DNA of 64,000 bases. Origin: Lumbricus rubellus. Lineage: Eukaryota > Annelida > Clitellata > Crassiclitellata > Lumbricidae. Below are positions 41,201 through 49,196 of the stretch, piece after piece. The notes under the pieces were generated by a model, which did no database searches, had not been told where the DNA came from, and was given only the letters and a program-made list of their open reading frames with translations. The DNA is taken from the NCBI GenBank assembly GCA_945859605.1, contig OX243815.1, positions 38,447,165 to 38,511,164 of the forward strand, in the 5' to 3' direction. The translations under genes and the position numbers were made by a program. Numbering within the stretch: the stretch's first letter is position 1; the number at the start of each line of letters is the position of its first letter.

Positions 41201-41632
41201 CTGACTTCCTCATTGATTGACCTCTGACTTCCTCATTGATTGACCTCTGACTTCCTCATTGATTGACCTCTGACTTCCTCATTGATTGACCTCTGACTTC
41301 CTCATTGATTGACCTCTGACTTCCTCATTGATTGACCCTGGCCTCTCCATTGATTGACCTCTGACCTCCCCCATTGATTGACCCTTGACTTCCCCATTTA
41401 TTGACCATGGCCTACCCATTTATTAACCCTGACCCACCCATTGATATCACTCATGGTTGACGTGCAATGCTTTGGATGCATGACTCACGTAGTATTGAGT
41501 TGGTTGTGTCTGTGCCATCGAGACGTCCCCAGTCTTGTCGGAAGTACTCGATGTTGTAGCAGACTTCCGGTGGAACACCATCCTCTGAAACCATCATAAC
41601 ACAGCCATTACCATCACTACTGCAGAGTCCCA
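31852..41632 (-). CDS. calcium-channel gamma-subunit/TARP-like four-pass membrane protein (3 exons seen)
   Basis: Claudin-superfamily protein. The vertebrate relatives are auxiliary subunits of voltage-gated calcium channels or AMPA receptors in the plasma membrane. Exons on the minus strand are 41632-41489, 33097-32963 and 32246-31852; all junctions are phase 1 with GT/AG borders. The first exon seen holds part of the extracellular loop (PPEVCYNIEYFRQDWG). The join reads SILRAIRKASPVIV, matching the 'LRA(V/I)RAS' segment of the family, then comes TM2 (IVGSLLLLLTALTLSIL), TM3 (LCLALGVIIYIS), and YRYGWAFFFGAATF as TM4. The C-tail has poly-Ala and poly-Pro. The exon with TM1 was not found. The intron between the first two exons carries a 6.15-kb LTR element. 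Confidence 0.78.
32247..32962 (-). other. gamma-subunit-like intron with a 43-bp triplication
   Basis: Positions about 32489-32612 hold three tandem copies of a 43-bp unit (core 'gtaaggatgattagggggca'). No other feature was seen. Confidence 0.7.
32963..33097 (-). CDS. gamma-subunit-like gene, TM2 exon
   Basis: 135 bp with acceptor aattaag and donor gtaaga, phase 1 at both ends. It encodes AIRKASPVIVGSLLLLLTAL and onward. The size and phase fit the family's penultimate exon. Confidence 0.78.
33238..34783 (+). repeat. LARD-like 5' LTR
   Basis: 1546 bp, unusually long. Internal tandem repeats include an imperfect repeat of about 85 bp (33350-33490, 'cctccacgcagat..ggtaggtccgcc') and a repeat of about 35 bp (33975-34060, 'gtctgaagcaagaga'). 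The internal ORF starts within it at 34372. Confidence 0.9.
34372..36621 (+). CDS. LARD element ORF, 749 aa, unknown function
   Basis: The frame starts inside the 5' LTR (137 codons) and crosses the LTR boundary and primer-binding site without a stop. The N-terminal 45 residues are Glu/Leu-rich (MALLGISREEEEALESLMPI) and could form a helix or coiled coil. The middle is low-complexity, rich in Ser, Pro, Thr and Gln. The last 80 or so residues contain two hydrophobic stretches (MIILIFAAL, and LAFALLNCFVIVMFWGLQIL) that could span a membrane. No zinc knuckle or protease motif was found. It may be a diverged Gag-like or membrane protein; a real product is not proven, but 2.25 kb without a stop in this position is unlikely by chance. 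Confidence 0.6.
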   Translation: MALLGISREEEEALESLMPILEGMLREVQDLTRRLRLIETPPTMSTTLARKTVAERHEPVCGQTYSSQPGPLFRCRLGQPARGHPYCRPSSMHSRLCSALSDHHQLSSIPAVQQQHGTPLLVARSNVWLGARGGNRYKWRTRQDVNQLGINDAGDERLVLIEGGRFDFACSDDSESEIGREMERGVEENLIGGRGSDRSDVFNVDGYHSHSFDLLHDSLRIETELRNSEMRTRVVNGPNCGSFVENLRPLGYGSNPEFPKTHATSFPPAQPKLLPESHLQPSTPLVYKKTARSGSSTETFRSLQPRDTETVNRHSSHSSPPPVATVYREIYDKPSFSERENCSRTLVPVRSSDIRFQLGHARNPESTDAARVDQFFVPKWPPTAFDHPSEFTHPGEQRCVVQRDRTVQQRDLDEFYALSAPAFQRQPDFKPRLPLTSPPTQPSLVLHGACEEIEFPPAVTISASAAFPTAELRTPPPTATGTTTSPAAPTVVVVFAMACLSQLTRQDSYGASAEVFETPPTASETTTTTTSASLAAIVAAESNEPPAITTSSTTNPADDKSLSSSSCLVPNPPFNPEQCSQCVFQPSCFGQQPFASKTISEQCSLVSTQKVIKLPMDSDETLAFRHSKYQPKSPSPAAVADQRFTRDCAVETKTKVKVKQGNSQVQDRYRLKFMFRVMIILIFAALKKIRARLFEQEMLAFALLNCFVIVMFWGLQILIGLQNQIAFEFLWTLFKVWNRKWIDMRRGIG
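34786..34800 (+). other. primer-binding-like site of LARD element
   Basis: TGGCGCACGCGACAG lies two bases inside the 5' LTR. The TGG start is the expected pairing partner for a tRNA CCA end. The tRNA was not identified. Confidence 0.6.
36622..37841 (+). other. LARD element 3' internal non-coding region
   Basis: About 1.2 kb of T/G-rich sequence between the ORF and the 3' LTR with no long ORF. It ends in the polypurine tract (about 37827-37841). Confidence 0.7.
37842..39387 (+). repeat. LARD-like 3' LTR
   Basis: The partner of 33238-34783. The ORF start is repeated at 38976 but runs only 13 codons into flanking DNA. Confidence 0.9.
39388..41094. other. gamma-subunit-like intron, right of LARD element
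   Basis: Purine-rich 'agataagat' repeats (39440-39610). A block near 40605-40640 ('gatgtcaaataccgaggtcag') resembles 33168-33205 on the other side of the LTR element, suggesting a small dispersed repeat. No gene was seen. Confidence 0.5.
41095..41445 (+). repeat. 23-bp minisatellite (attgattgacctctgacttcctc)
   Basis: About nine perfect 23-bp units (41122-41332) are flanked by about six diverged units. It lies in the intron directly 3' of the extracellular-loop exon of the gamma-subunit-like gene. Confidence 0.92.
41489..41632 (-). CDS. gamma-subunit-like gene, extracellular-loop exon
   Basis: 144 bp with acceptor gttctaaccag and donor gtgagt. It reads GLCSSDGNGC and onward, including CYNIEYF and TNSIL. 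Its last base completes an Arg codon with the next exon. A 23-bp minisatellite begins just downstream in the intron. Confidence 0.72.
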
Positions 41633-42571
41633 CTGGTTAGAACACCATCCTCTGAAACATCCACCAATATAATTATTGTACGGAATTTATCCGAATTATT
41701 GTCACTTATATACTGTAGGGTTAAACAGTGCTATCGATTGTAATCTAGTGACTTCTAGTCTATCTTAGTTCTTTATGTAGCTATATGCAATATAAAACAA
41801 TTAAATTTAATGTAATTTGACCCTATCTAGTCTAATCTAAGCTTATAGAGTTAAACAGTGTTATCGATTGTAATCTAGTCTAGCTTAGTGTTGTCCAGTC
41901 CTTTATTTGGCTATGTCATATGCGATATAACCCAATTAAATTTAATGTAATTTAACCCTATAATCTTCTCTGATTTAGTGTTGTGTAGACTAATCTGCAG
42001 TAGTAGGCCTATAACAAAGAACAATGTAGTCTTATATACATAATGTAACGTAGGCTAATTAGTCATTTTTATTGCGCCGCTCACACTCACAGTCATGACC
42101 ATTCAGTAGCGCTCCCAGTGGTAGAACCCCGCGAAAAAGGCCTTAAGAAGAAGAAAAAGAGATGTATAGGCTGTTGCGGTAGAGTAAGAAGAGTTGCACC
42201 TAGAATGGATTAAAGGGAATTTTAAAAGGAATATATCGTAGAACGATGTAGGACTAACCTATAATCCATGTACTTAAGCAAAACTAGGTTTAATGTTGAT
42301 CTTCTCTAACGTTTTACCCCAATCTAATAAAATTCAATAAGTCAAGTAAAACGTTGTTGGGCGGCCTATAATCTGATGAACTTCAGTCTATTTGACAGAC
42401 CAGACATCATTTGACGCAAGAGACCTCAGCAGTCTTTGAGTCAGAAACGACTGAATTGAATTAATCAATTGAATCATGGCTAACACATAACAGTACTGTT
42501 GGTCATTGAATAAGGAACAGTTGATAACATCTCCTCTCCACGGTGACTATACACATTATATGGATGGCACT
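41633..42571. other. region between gamma-subunit-like exon and Polinton
   Basis: Two related blocks with 'gttatcgattgtaatctagt' (41730 and 41860) form a direct repeat of about 120 bp. A SINE-tail-like block is at 42066-42130. No exon with the missing first transmembrane segment was recognised. Confidence 0.5.
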
Positions 42572-42577
42572 GCAGTC
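42572..42577 (+). repeat. Polinton target-site duplication, left
   Basis: GCAGTC, identical to 58618-58623. Confidence 0.95.
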
Positions 42578-42720
42578 AGTAGTAATAGAGTTAACAAGCT
42601 CCGCCATTTTGAAAGAAGCTAATAAAGCAGATAAAATGGTCAGCTAAAATTCTTAAGTGTTTTGGATAAGATGCGTCTTTTCTATTGGATGTCGTGCACC
42701 GAACAGCATAAGCAAAGCCA
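42578..42720 (+). repeat. Polinton left terminal inverted repeat
   Basis: 143 bp, matching the reverse complement of 58475-58617 without a visible mismatch. Similarity stops after 'agcaaagcca'. A protein-primed polymerase would be expected to start at these ends. Confidence 0.97.
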
Positions 42721-42782
42721 GACTGGTGGACAACAAAACTCAACACAGCTGGCGTTTAGAAGCTTCTAGGTCAGCAAGGAAA

Positions 42783-43856
42783 TTAAGGTCGTAAGAATAC
42801 CGCCGAAAAGTCTCTAGCTAATACATTTAGTGCGATGTGCGAATAAGCGAATATCTCGAGAAAATCGGTATTGGCTACGAAAATTATGCAACTACCGGTT
42901 GAATTGTTAAACGCAGCTCCCGTTCCCCCTCCGCCAGCAATTTGCATGTAATTCGCCCCATTTCTATACAGGTAGACGTTACCAGGAGCGGTACTACTGT
43001 TACCAAATTCTATGTACGTCGAAACGAAATAGTATCCGGCTTTACCGGGAGTGAAACGGGTCAGTCCCGCACTTATGACACCATCGGTTTTGAATCTTAC
43101 ACTATCGAAAGTAACTCTTGTGTGAGTTTTAGCGATTAAGAATTGCCAAGTTAAAGAATGAATGCTAAGCGCGGGACCGATTGAGATAGAATCTACATAC
43201 TGCTTCGTAGCTGCATCGCTGGCGTTGTTGGGTTCGTGTAGCCCCGTAATGTAAGCATCATGCATAAAGATGGACTTATACACATTTATTTTAGACGGAG
43301 GAGTGCCATCGAGTGACTTAACCATCTCTAACATGATTTCATTGTTTATTCTAAAACGAAATCCATCCATCGATTGTAATGTAATAGGATTGTTTAACGA
43401 ACATTGTAGTTTATTTCGTATACTACCTAAGAAAATAGTGAATTCTTTATTTTCTCCTCTCAAGTCCTTACAACCCATTGAACGCAGACGATCGGAGCCA
43501 ACGTTTAAGATTAGATCACCAGTCATGGTATCACCAGTTTTAGACACCTTCAATGCAACTTGTTCATCAACGTATTTCTTATTCGTCAAATGATTATCGT
43601 TGGATGGTAAATCATCGTGATTCGTTATCAGATCAATGGCTTGCCCCCTACTTAAGGCTTCATCCATTCCTGCTGTCGATGTGTTCGTTGTAGGCAGTCC
43701 TTTAATTTTATGACCACCCATTTTTAGATTTCCAGTCACCGTGTTGGCTCCATCCAATCGAAGGAAACTAGCATTTACTTGACTAAGAGTGACACCTCCA
43801 GCGATTACTCTTTGTGATGAACCAACATCGGTGTGGCCGAATTTATCAACGGGCAT
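42783..43856 (-). CDS. Polinton fibre-like protein 1 (shaft plus C1q/TNF-like head)
   Basis: Probably a receptor-binding spike. The frame is open to 43895, but MPVDKFGHTD at 43856 is the better start because the second fibre gene begins there. Residues 1-100 are about 93% identical to fibre 2. The shaft carries phage-tail-fibre-like repeats (GNLKMGGHKIKGLP, SKTGDTMTGDL, GLHEPNNASDAATKQYVDS). The C-terminal 125 residues look like a C1q/TNF-type jelly-roll (FTPGKAGYYFVSTYIEF, NVYLYRNG), a fold that trimerises. The upstream TATATATAAAATG equals that of fibre 2. The head assignment is by pattern only. Confidence 0.75.
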   Translation of the reverse strand: MPVDKFGHTDVGSSQRVIAGGVTLSQVNASFLRLDGANTVTGNLKMGGHKIKGLPTTNTSTAGMDEALSRGQAIDLITNHDDLPSNDNHLTNKKYVDEQVALKVSKTGDTMTGDLILNVGSDRLRSMGCKDLRGENKEFTIFLGSIRNKLQCSLNNPITLQSMDGFRFRINNEIMLEMVKSLDGTPPSKINVYKSIFMHDAYITGLHEPNNASDAATKQYVDSISIGPALSIHSLTWQFLIAKTHTRVTFDSVRFKTDGVISAGLTRFTPGKAGYYFVSTYIEFGNSSTAPGNVYLYRNGANYMQIAGGGGTGAAFNNSTGSCIIFVANTDFLEIFAYSHIALNVLARDFSAVFLRP

Positions 43857-43907
43857 TTTATATATATAATAATTTTTAATGCAAGCCGTCCCCATCTTCC
43901 CAGCAGA

Positions 43908-44681
43908 TTAGTCATCGTATACGTATAATTGCATTACCTGAATCTCTCGGTGACGATTATCTTCCCTTTCCGTTGATGTAACTCTGTAATATTGATACGC
44001 ATCCGTAGGCCTAGTAATATCAAAAAATGTCGGAACAGTCGGTGAATACCTTGAAGAAGGGTATATGTATAATGGTGCAAACACTACTCCATCTATGCTA
44101 GCGGAAAAATTCCATTTAGATAAATATGCGGTTTTCAACGCAATTCTCCAAATTTTAACTGGCTCAGGACATTTAATTTGTAACCAAACAGTTATACCTT
44201 CACCCGAAATCCAAGCTGCGTTAACATCGTCGGTGAGATTAGTGAAAGCATGGTAGGCTTTGTTTTCAAAAAAACAAGCACTGGCGCTAGCAACGAATCC
44301 TGTCATACTTACATCATCTTCCAAGGGAGGAATATATCCAACGTGGCACTTTTTCAGAGATTTCTCGACGTAATTCTTTGTAACTTGTTCATCAACGTAT
44401 TTCTTATTCGTCAAATGATTATCGTTGGATGGTAAATCATCGTGATTTGTTATCAAATCAATTGCCTGACCCCGACTTAAGGCCTCATCCATTCCTGCTG
44501 TCGAAGTCTTCGTTGTAGGCAAACCTTTAATGACGTGACCACCCATTTTTAGATTTCCAGTCGCCGGGTTTGCGCCATCCAATCGAAGAAAATTAGCATT
44601 TGCTTGACTAAGAGTTACACCTCCAGCAATTATTCTTTGTGATGAACCAACATCGGTGTGACCGAATTTATCGACGGGCAT
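43908..44681 (-). CDS. Polinton fibre-like protein 2 (shaft plus discoidin-like head)
   Basis: 257 residues. The first 100 residues are nearly the same as fibre 1, ending KKYVDEQV, after which the two proteins diverge completely. Residues about 115-257 resemble an F5/8 type C (discoidin, galactose-binding-like) domain: WISGEGITVWLQIKCPEPVK, WRIALKTAY, SASIDG, YYRVTSTERED. Such domains bind glycans or lipids. It lies 19 bp after the protease gene. Probably an alternative attachment protein. Confidence 0.72.
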   Translation of the reverse strand: MPVDKFGHTDVGSSQRIIAGGVTLSQANANFLRLDGANPATGNLKMGGHVIKGLPTTKTSTAGMDEALSRGQAIDLITNHDDLPSNDNHLTNKKYVDEQVTKNYVEKSLKKCHVGYIPPLEDDVSMTGFVASASACFFENKAYHAFTNLTDDVNAAWISGEGITVWLQIKCPEPVKIWRIALKTAYLSKWNFSASIDGVVFAPLYIYPSSRYSPTVPTFFDITRPTDAYQYYRVTSTEREDNRHREIQVMQLYVYDD

Positions 44682-44700
44682 TTTATATATATAATAATTT

Positions 44701-45135
44701 TTAATGCAAGCCGTTTATAACTTCTTGAAAATTAATTCCATCGTTCATCGTTTTCTTCAATACATACAAACATAAATGGCCGCAAAACACTTCGTTATCC
44801 GGCTGTATGCGTTCGCTGTTATATAACACTGGACGGCGTAAATACTTTATCAGTTCCAGAGGGGGAGGAAGGCCGTAACTATCGAAATATATTTTCTCAT
44901 TACCGCTCTTTAAGAAAGTGCACCAGTGCGAGCCAGTACCACTAGAACCATCTAGATTCAATATTCCACACTCATTCCGTCCAGGTTTCTTCGGCAGCTC
45001 GTCTCTGAGAAATACTCCTCTGAAATTATTGATGTTTAGTTTCTTAGCCGCTTCGATTAGATCCACGTTCGATAAAGCAATATTCGGTAGTACTACACCC
45101 TCAACATTTATGTCTTTGTAGATCTTAGAACTCAT
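44701..45135 (-). CDS. PRO: adenain-like cysteine protease (Polinton PRO)
   Basis: 144 residues. It processes virion precursor proteins in related viruses. The Ulp1/adenain triad is visible: His70 in GTGSHWCTF, Asp85 in YFDSYG, Gln111 for the oxyanion hole and nucleophile Cys118 in FCGHLCLYVL. Its length is normal for Polinton proteases. Its promoter-side motif is AATATAAAATG. Probable cleavage sites (GG followed by a small or hydrophobic residue) occur in three neighbouring proteins. Confidence 0.93.
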   Translation of the reverse strand: MSSKIYKDINVEGVVLPNIALSNVDLIEAAKKLNINNFRGVFLRDELPKKPGRNECGILNLDGSSGTGSHWCTFLKSGNEKIYFDSYGLPPPLELIKYLRRPVLYNSERIQPDNEVFCGHLCLYVLKKTMNDGINFQEVINGLH

Positions 45136-45194
45136 TTTATATTTAATCTAAATGTTTTAAAAAGTAATTCGATTTTACTTCCTGCATTACATTA

Positions 45195-48100
45195 TTAAAT
45201 AGTTTTTAACAAATAGTGACCATAAGATAACGTACTAATTCCATCTTGCATTATTACCCGTTTATCGTCATCTGCAGATAATGCAACTTTATTAATTTCT
45301 TCCGTATAAATATCGTGATGATAAGATCTAATTACATTCATCGTTCGTTGTTGTTCTTTTTTAGTAAATAAGCAGTCTCTATAATCTTCGTGAGTAATAG
45401 TTTTCTGGACAACATTCTTCTTAATTCCTTTACATTTTTTATGCTCATCTCCAGCAGACATCTTATAAGAATACAACTTTGCTCGCAGTCCGATAAACTC
45501 TTCTATCTGTTTTCCACTAGTTTCATCTTTGAACATTCCAATAACTTTTTTATTTACTCCAATCTCAATACCAGATGGATGATCTCTCGGATAGTCACTC
45601 GTATCAAATCTAGCTTTAATATCTTCTCGGATATCTGAGTAAAAGTCTTCGGTTTTAATTTCGTATGCCAATGAATCTGTATCGGTAAATAATAATTTAG
45701 CTTTATTTCCGTATTTAGTTTTGATGTAATTGTAATGAAAGTCATACATCAACGTTTTGCTCAAGTCTAATATACACATGCCAAGATAGATAGGTTTATT
45801 ATAGTACAATTTAGTTCTTTTCATGTGAACGGCTATTAGATTTTCATCGAAAATAGTACAACTCTCGTAATTAGGTTTAGCAGCTAGTTTAATAGCCTCC
45901 TTCTCTTGACACACTAACCTTACATCAACACGATTTTCAATGTTCTCACAAGTTTTTCCAAAGACACTGTTATTCATTAATTTGAAAAAGTCTTTCTCAA
46001 AGTCATTAGTAGCTTTCGTTCTAAGAGCTGTATTTAAATCGATATACTTTTTCAACCAATCACTTTCTTGGAATAGTATGCCTCTGTGCACTTTTGTTAT
46101 TTTCATGCCTAAGCTCTCGTACAGCTTGAGATTATCGTAGTGTAGCACATACTTCTTTTTGTCGTTTAAGTTTGGAATTAGCTTTACGACTTTGTCAATC
46201 TCAATGCTTTCGGGAGCTAACGGATAATCGTTATGCAAGTCATGTAACTCTTTAGGGTATTCCAAATCAACTTCCAATATGCATGGTATACTTCTCCAAT
46301 TATTTAAATCATCTTCACTCATCCATTTGAACCCGTGAGTAGGTAACGGTTTGCTCATAGCCCACCCATATAGGTTATTCGCGTCCAGGTAAGTGATAAA
46401 TGTAGAATTTTCGTTACTATTGAAATCGCTCATATATTTATTATTCGCTTTCCCGTAACGATTTGATATTGTGCTCACTCCTCCTCTTATCCCTTGCCTG
46501 AGCATCAGAATCATATCGTAATCACTCAATAACTCCAATTTCACGTCTGTCAATTTTAAAGCGGCATCCCAGGCTAAACCAGGAGATGTAAAATACCATG
46601 CAGGGTCAAGCGTATAGTTCTTTATACACACATCTCTAAAGTTTTCGAAAACATCGGCAAGTAACAGAACATCTGAAACGTTGTATAAATCGTGATATTC
46701 TCTGAATGTTTTACATCCAAATTCTTTCCATACCGTTTGTGCATGCTCGTAGTCTTTATCGCTAATATTCGAGTCATTTAGCTTAGAATAGAAAGTGGAT
46801 TTTGGTGGTAGTTCGGTTTCATTAAATCTAGTAAATGAATCGACGTAGTCATAAGGATATATGCCTTTTCTTAGCAAAAGATCGAGCTTCTTTCCTGTAT
46901 ATCGTTTCCCAATGTTTCTGCACTGATCTTTGCGAAGATTCTTCGATAAGGCGTCGAGACTAGAAGCCATAAATCTAAAACTGTCGATAAAACGCAGTTC
47001 TCGTCGGACTAGTATTTCTTTTCCATCTTTTACAAACTTATCAACTACGACATCTCTGCTAAAAGATATATACTTTTCCTCGTTATTAGGTATGCAGTTA
47101 ATTTTCTCACCTCTCAGTTTCTTAATGAACAGATGACAATCGTACCCGGAAAGATTATGAAACACTACGGGAAAGAACTTTGGACATTTATAGTTTATAT
47201 TACAACTGTTATGAGCAGCCCCTCTAAACTTTCCACTAAGATGACAGTGATCTCTCACTCGGTCTTCGCCCAACGTTCCTTCGCAGATATGGCATATAGT
47301 AGCTCCATCGAAACACTTCTTATCCTCTTCGGTAAATATCATCTTCTTGGGAAATTTAAACTGATTATATATTCGTTTTATATTCTCTTCGAGTTTATCT
47401 ACAAATATTTGACCAACATCATCATCTTCGCTTTCAGCTGTAAACGTCACGGGATCTTGTGAATATACGCTATCATCGAAGCATTTTATGTAGTAACAAA
47501 AGGAGCTGGGAGTATGCTTTTGATATTTATTAGTGTACGACAACTCTGGATTTGGTTGGCAAGTGGCTATTGGCTTCACAAAAGACTCGAAATCAGCGTA
47601 GACAATAAACGGAACCCTCATAGAATTGTTATAATTTTTAAAACTTAACATAGTTCCTGGCTTTGGCATTTCTATTTTTTGTGCGTTATGTTGTGAGCAG
47701 TACTCATTATGTCTGTTAAGCGCTTCTGTCGTTGTGTAACCACTCATACATCTTTTACAATAGTGCATCGAATTAGTCCCCAATGTCATCAATCTGTTAA
47801 AATTCTTTATCCAACAATAATGTTTCCTTTCTCCATCAGATATAAGTAGTAGATCAATACTACTTTCACACTTAGACAGATAAAGCGGGTATACTTCTTT
47901 TTCATAACCAAATACATTAACACTAATATTATTATTTCTCTCGAATTTACCTATCATATTAGCATCAGCAGCAACTGGAAACTCAATACCACTCCAATTA
48001 AGTTTCTTCGATTGGTCCTTTAAATCTTTAGTAATTCTCTCCGGATGGCTATCCGTCGGATTCAAAGCTCTGGTAATACACCATTTGAAGCATTCTTCGT

Positions 48101-48821
48101 CTTCGTTTTTCATATTTATAATAGCCTTTTTATTAGCTAAAAAGTTGGGAAGCGGAATGTAAGAACTACCTCTTAAGGGTGTATATTTCACTGTGTTGAT
48201 TTCTAATTTTACAACAGCTTTAAATCTCCAATTACTTCCTCGCATCTGAAAACTAGCAATAGACTCCATGATTTTATCCTTCTTTCTGCTGTATATTTCG
48301 TTTAAGTCGGTTGCTTCTAAAATAACTTCTGTCTTAGAAACGAATGGTATATCCTCAGAATTTACTTCTCCAGATTTCATATCTACTCGTTCCATAGTAC
48401 AAGTAAGAATTAAATTAGTCTTTGTCTGGCGATTACTGGACAATAGATTAACTACCTGCGGTCTGGCTAAATCAAGAAACGACGAGGCATCCATTCCATT
48501 AATTCCAGCCATTGTATATTGCTTGGTGAATCCTTTAATAGCTGACGCTGTTTCTAGAATTTTATTTTTATCAAATATCCTTGAAACAGTTGACTTCAAT
48601 GATTCCAGTTTTTCATTAACTGCTCGTTCAGGCACGTAACTAAGTAACCAATCCGCAAAATCATTTATTTTGGATCTAACCTTATTTTTGTATGTTCTCG
48701 TAGGCACTACTGGTTTGTACTTTCTAGGTGTAAGCGTTGGAACCTTAATGTCAGGTACCGATGAGTCGAGCAAGTGTTCAACATGGTTCATGTTTCTTAA
48801 ACTACTTTTCTTTAAATCCAT
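45195..48821 (-). CDS. POLB: protein-primed family B DNA polymerase (Polinton POLB)
   Basis: 1208 residues, apparently intact. It replicates the element from its ends. A C2H2-like finger (YCKRCMSGY..HNEYC) lies at about 354-375. Exonuclease motifs: D410/E412 (YADFES), N556-D561 (HNLSGYD), Y713-D717 (YNVSD). An HNH/endonuclease VII-like cysteine-histidine insert (CHICEG, RDHCHLSGKFRGAAHNSCN) lies at about 510-541. Polymerase motif A has D813 (YLDANNLYG), motif B is KLMNNSVFG at 947-955, motif C is DTDS at 1047-1050 and the KxY motif is at 1115-1117. All catalytic residues are present. The N-terminal 350 residues, where a terminal-protein region would be expected, match no named domain I can identify. 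Confidence 0.97.
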   Translation of the reverse strand: MDLKKSSLRNMNHVEHLLDSSVPDIKVPTLTPRKYKPVVPTRTYKNKVRSKINDFADWLLSYVPERAVNEKLESLKSTVSRIFDKNKILETASAIKGFTKQYTMAGINGMDASSFLDLARPQVVNLLSSNRQTKTNLILTCTMERVDMKSGEVNSEDIPFVSKTEVILEATDLNEIYSRKKDKIMESIASFQMRGSNWRFKAVVKLEINTVKYTPLRGSSYIPLPNFLANKKAIINMKNEDEECFKWCITRALNPTDSHPERITKDLKDQSKKLNWSGIEFPVAADANMIGKFERNNNISVNVFGYEKEVYPLYLSKCESSIDLLLISDGERKHYCWIKNFNRLMTLGTNSMHYCKRCMSGYTTTEALNRHNEYCSQHNAQKIEMPKPGTMLSFKNYNNSMRVPFIVYADFESFVKPIATCQPNPELSYTNKYQKHTPSSFCYYIKCFDDSVYSQDPVTFTAESEDDDVGQIFVDKLEENIKRIYNQFKFPKKMIFTEEDKKCFDGATICHICEGTLGEDRVRDHCHLSGKFRGAAHNSCNINYKCPKFFPVVFHNLSGYDCHLFIKKLRGEKINCIPNNEEKYISFSRDVVVDKFVKDGKEILVRRELRFIDSFRFMASSLDALSKNLRKDQCRNIGKRYTGKKLDLLLRKGIYPYDYVDSFTRFNETELPPKSTFYSKLNDSNISDKDYEHAQTVWKEFGCKTFREYHDLYNVSDVLLLADVFENFRDVCIKNYTLDPAWYFTSPGLAWDAALKLTDVKLELLSDYDMILMLRQGIRGGVSTISNRYGKANNKYMSDFNSNENSTFITYLDANNLYGWAMSKPLPTHGFKWMSEDDLNNWRSIPCILEVDLEYPKELHDLHNDYPLAPESIEIDKVVKLIPNLNDKKKYVLHYDNLKLYESLGMKITKVHRGILFQESDWLKKYIDLNTALRTKATNDFEKDFFKLMNNSVFGKTCENIENRVDVRLVCQEKEAIKLAAKPNYESCTIFDENLIAVHMKRTKLYYNKPIYLGMCILDLSKTLMYDFHYNYIKTKYGNKAKLLFTDTDSLAYEIKTEDFYSDIREDIKARFDTSDYPRDHPSGIEIGVNKKVIGMFKDETSGKQIEEFIGLRAKLYSYKMSAGDEHKKCKGIKKNVVQKTITHEDYRDCLFTKKEQQRTMNVIRSYHHDIYTEEINKVALSADDDKRVIMQDGISTLSYGHYLLKTI

Positions 48822-48850
48822 TTTATCTTACCACGCAAAAATATTAATAT

Positions 48851-49180
48851 CTATCTCTCATACACTTTAATTTCGTATCTATCTTTCCAGACATTTCCGT
48901 TATGATAAGCTATTATGCCAGCACTCTGACCATACGCCTTAGCGGCTTTATACATCGATGGATACGAGGTAACAACGCCAGTCTCTCGATCTATAACATC
49001 TACTCTTCTCGGTTGTTTCCTGATACTACCCAACGTGTCATGTCGATATGACACAGACTTGTAGTCTGTCGGAAGAATATTCTTTTCAATCAATACAGCT
49101 ATAAGTTGAGGTTTGCTGAGATGTGAAGTGCCAGTAACATTGTTATGCTTGGCCAACAATCTTAGCTCTGGTAGCTTCAT
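48851..49180 (-). CDS. small DNA-binding protein with SAP-like and NUMOD1-like parts
   Basis: 109 residues. Residues 1-34 (LPELRLLAKHNNVTGTSHLS and onward) resemble a SAP helix-extension-helix motif. Residues about 59-106 (VDVIDRETGVVTSYPSMYKA, then GIIAYHNGNVWKDRYEI) resemble NUMOD1, a helix-turn-helix module normally found next to homing endonucleases. No nuclease domain is attached. It may bind element DNA in replication or gene control. It sits between the polymerase and major capsid genes with very short gaps. Confidence 0.65.
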   Translation of the reverse strand: MKLPELRLLAKHNNVTGTSHLSKPQLIAVLIEKNILPTDYKSVSYRHDTLGSIRKQPRRVDVIDRETGVVTSYPSMYKAAKAYGQSAGIIAYHNGNVWKDRYEIKVYER

Positions 49181-49196
49181 AATATATAAGTATTCT

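Noticed and set aside
41095..41445. Regular short repeats resembling a CRISPR array
   Set aside because: Units are directly tandem with no spacers, in animal DNA; it is a minisatellite.
43857..43895. N-terminal extension of fibre 1 (13 residues)
   Set aside because: It is translated from a duplicated piece of the protease 3' end plus spacer; the paralog starts at MPVDKF.
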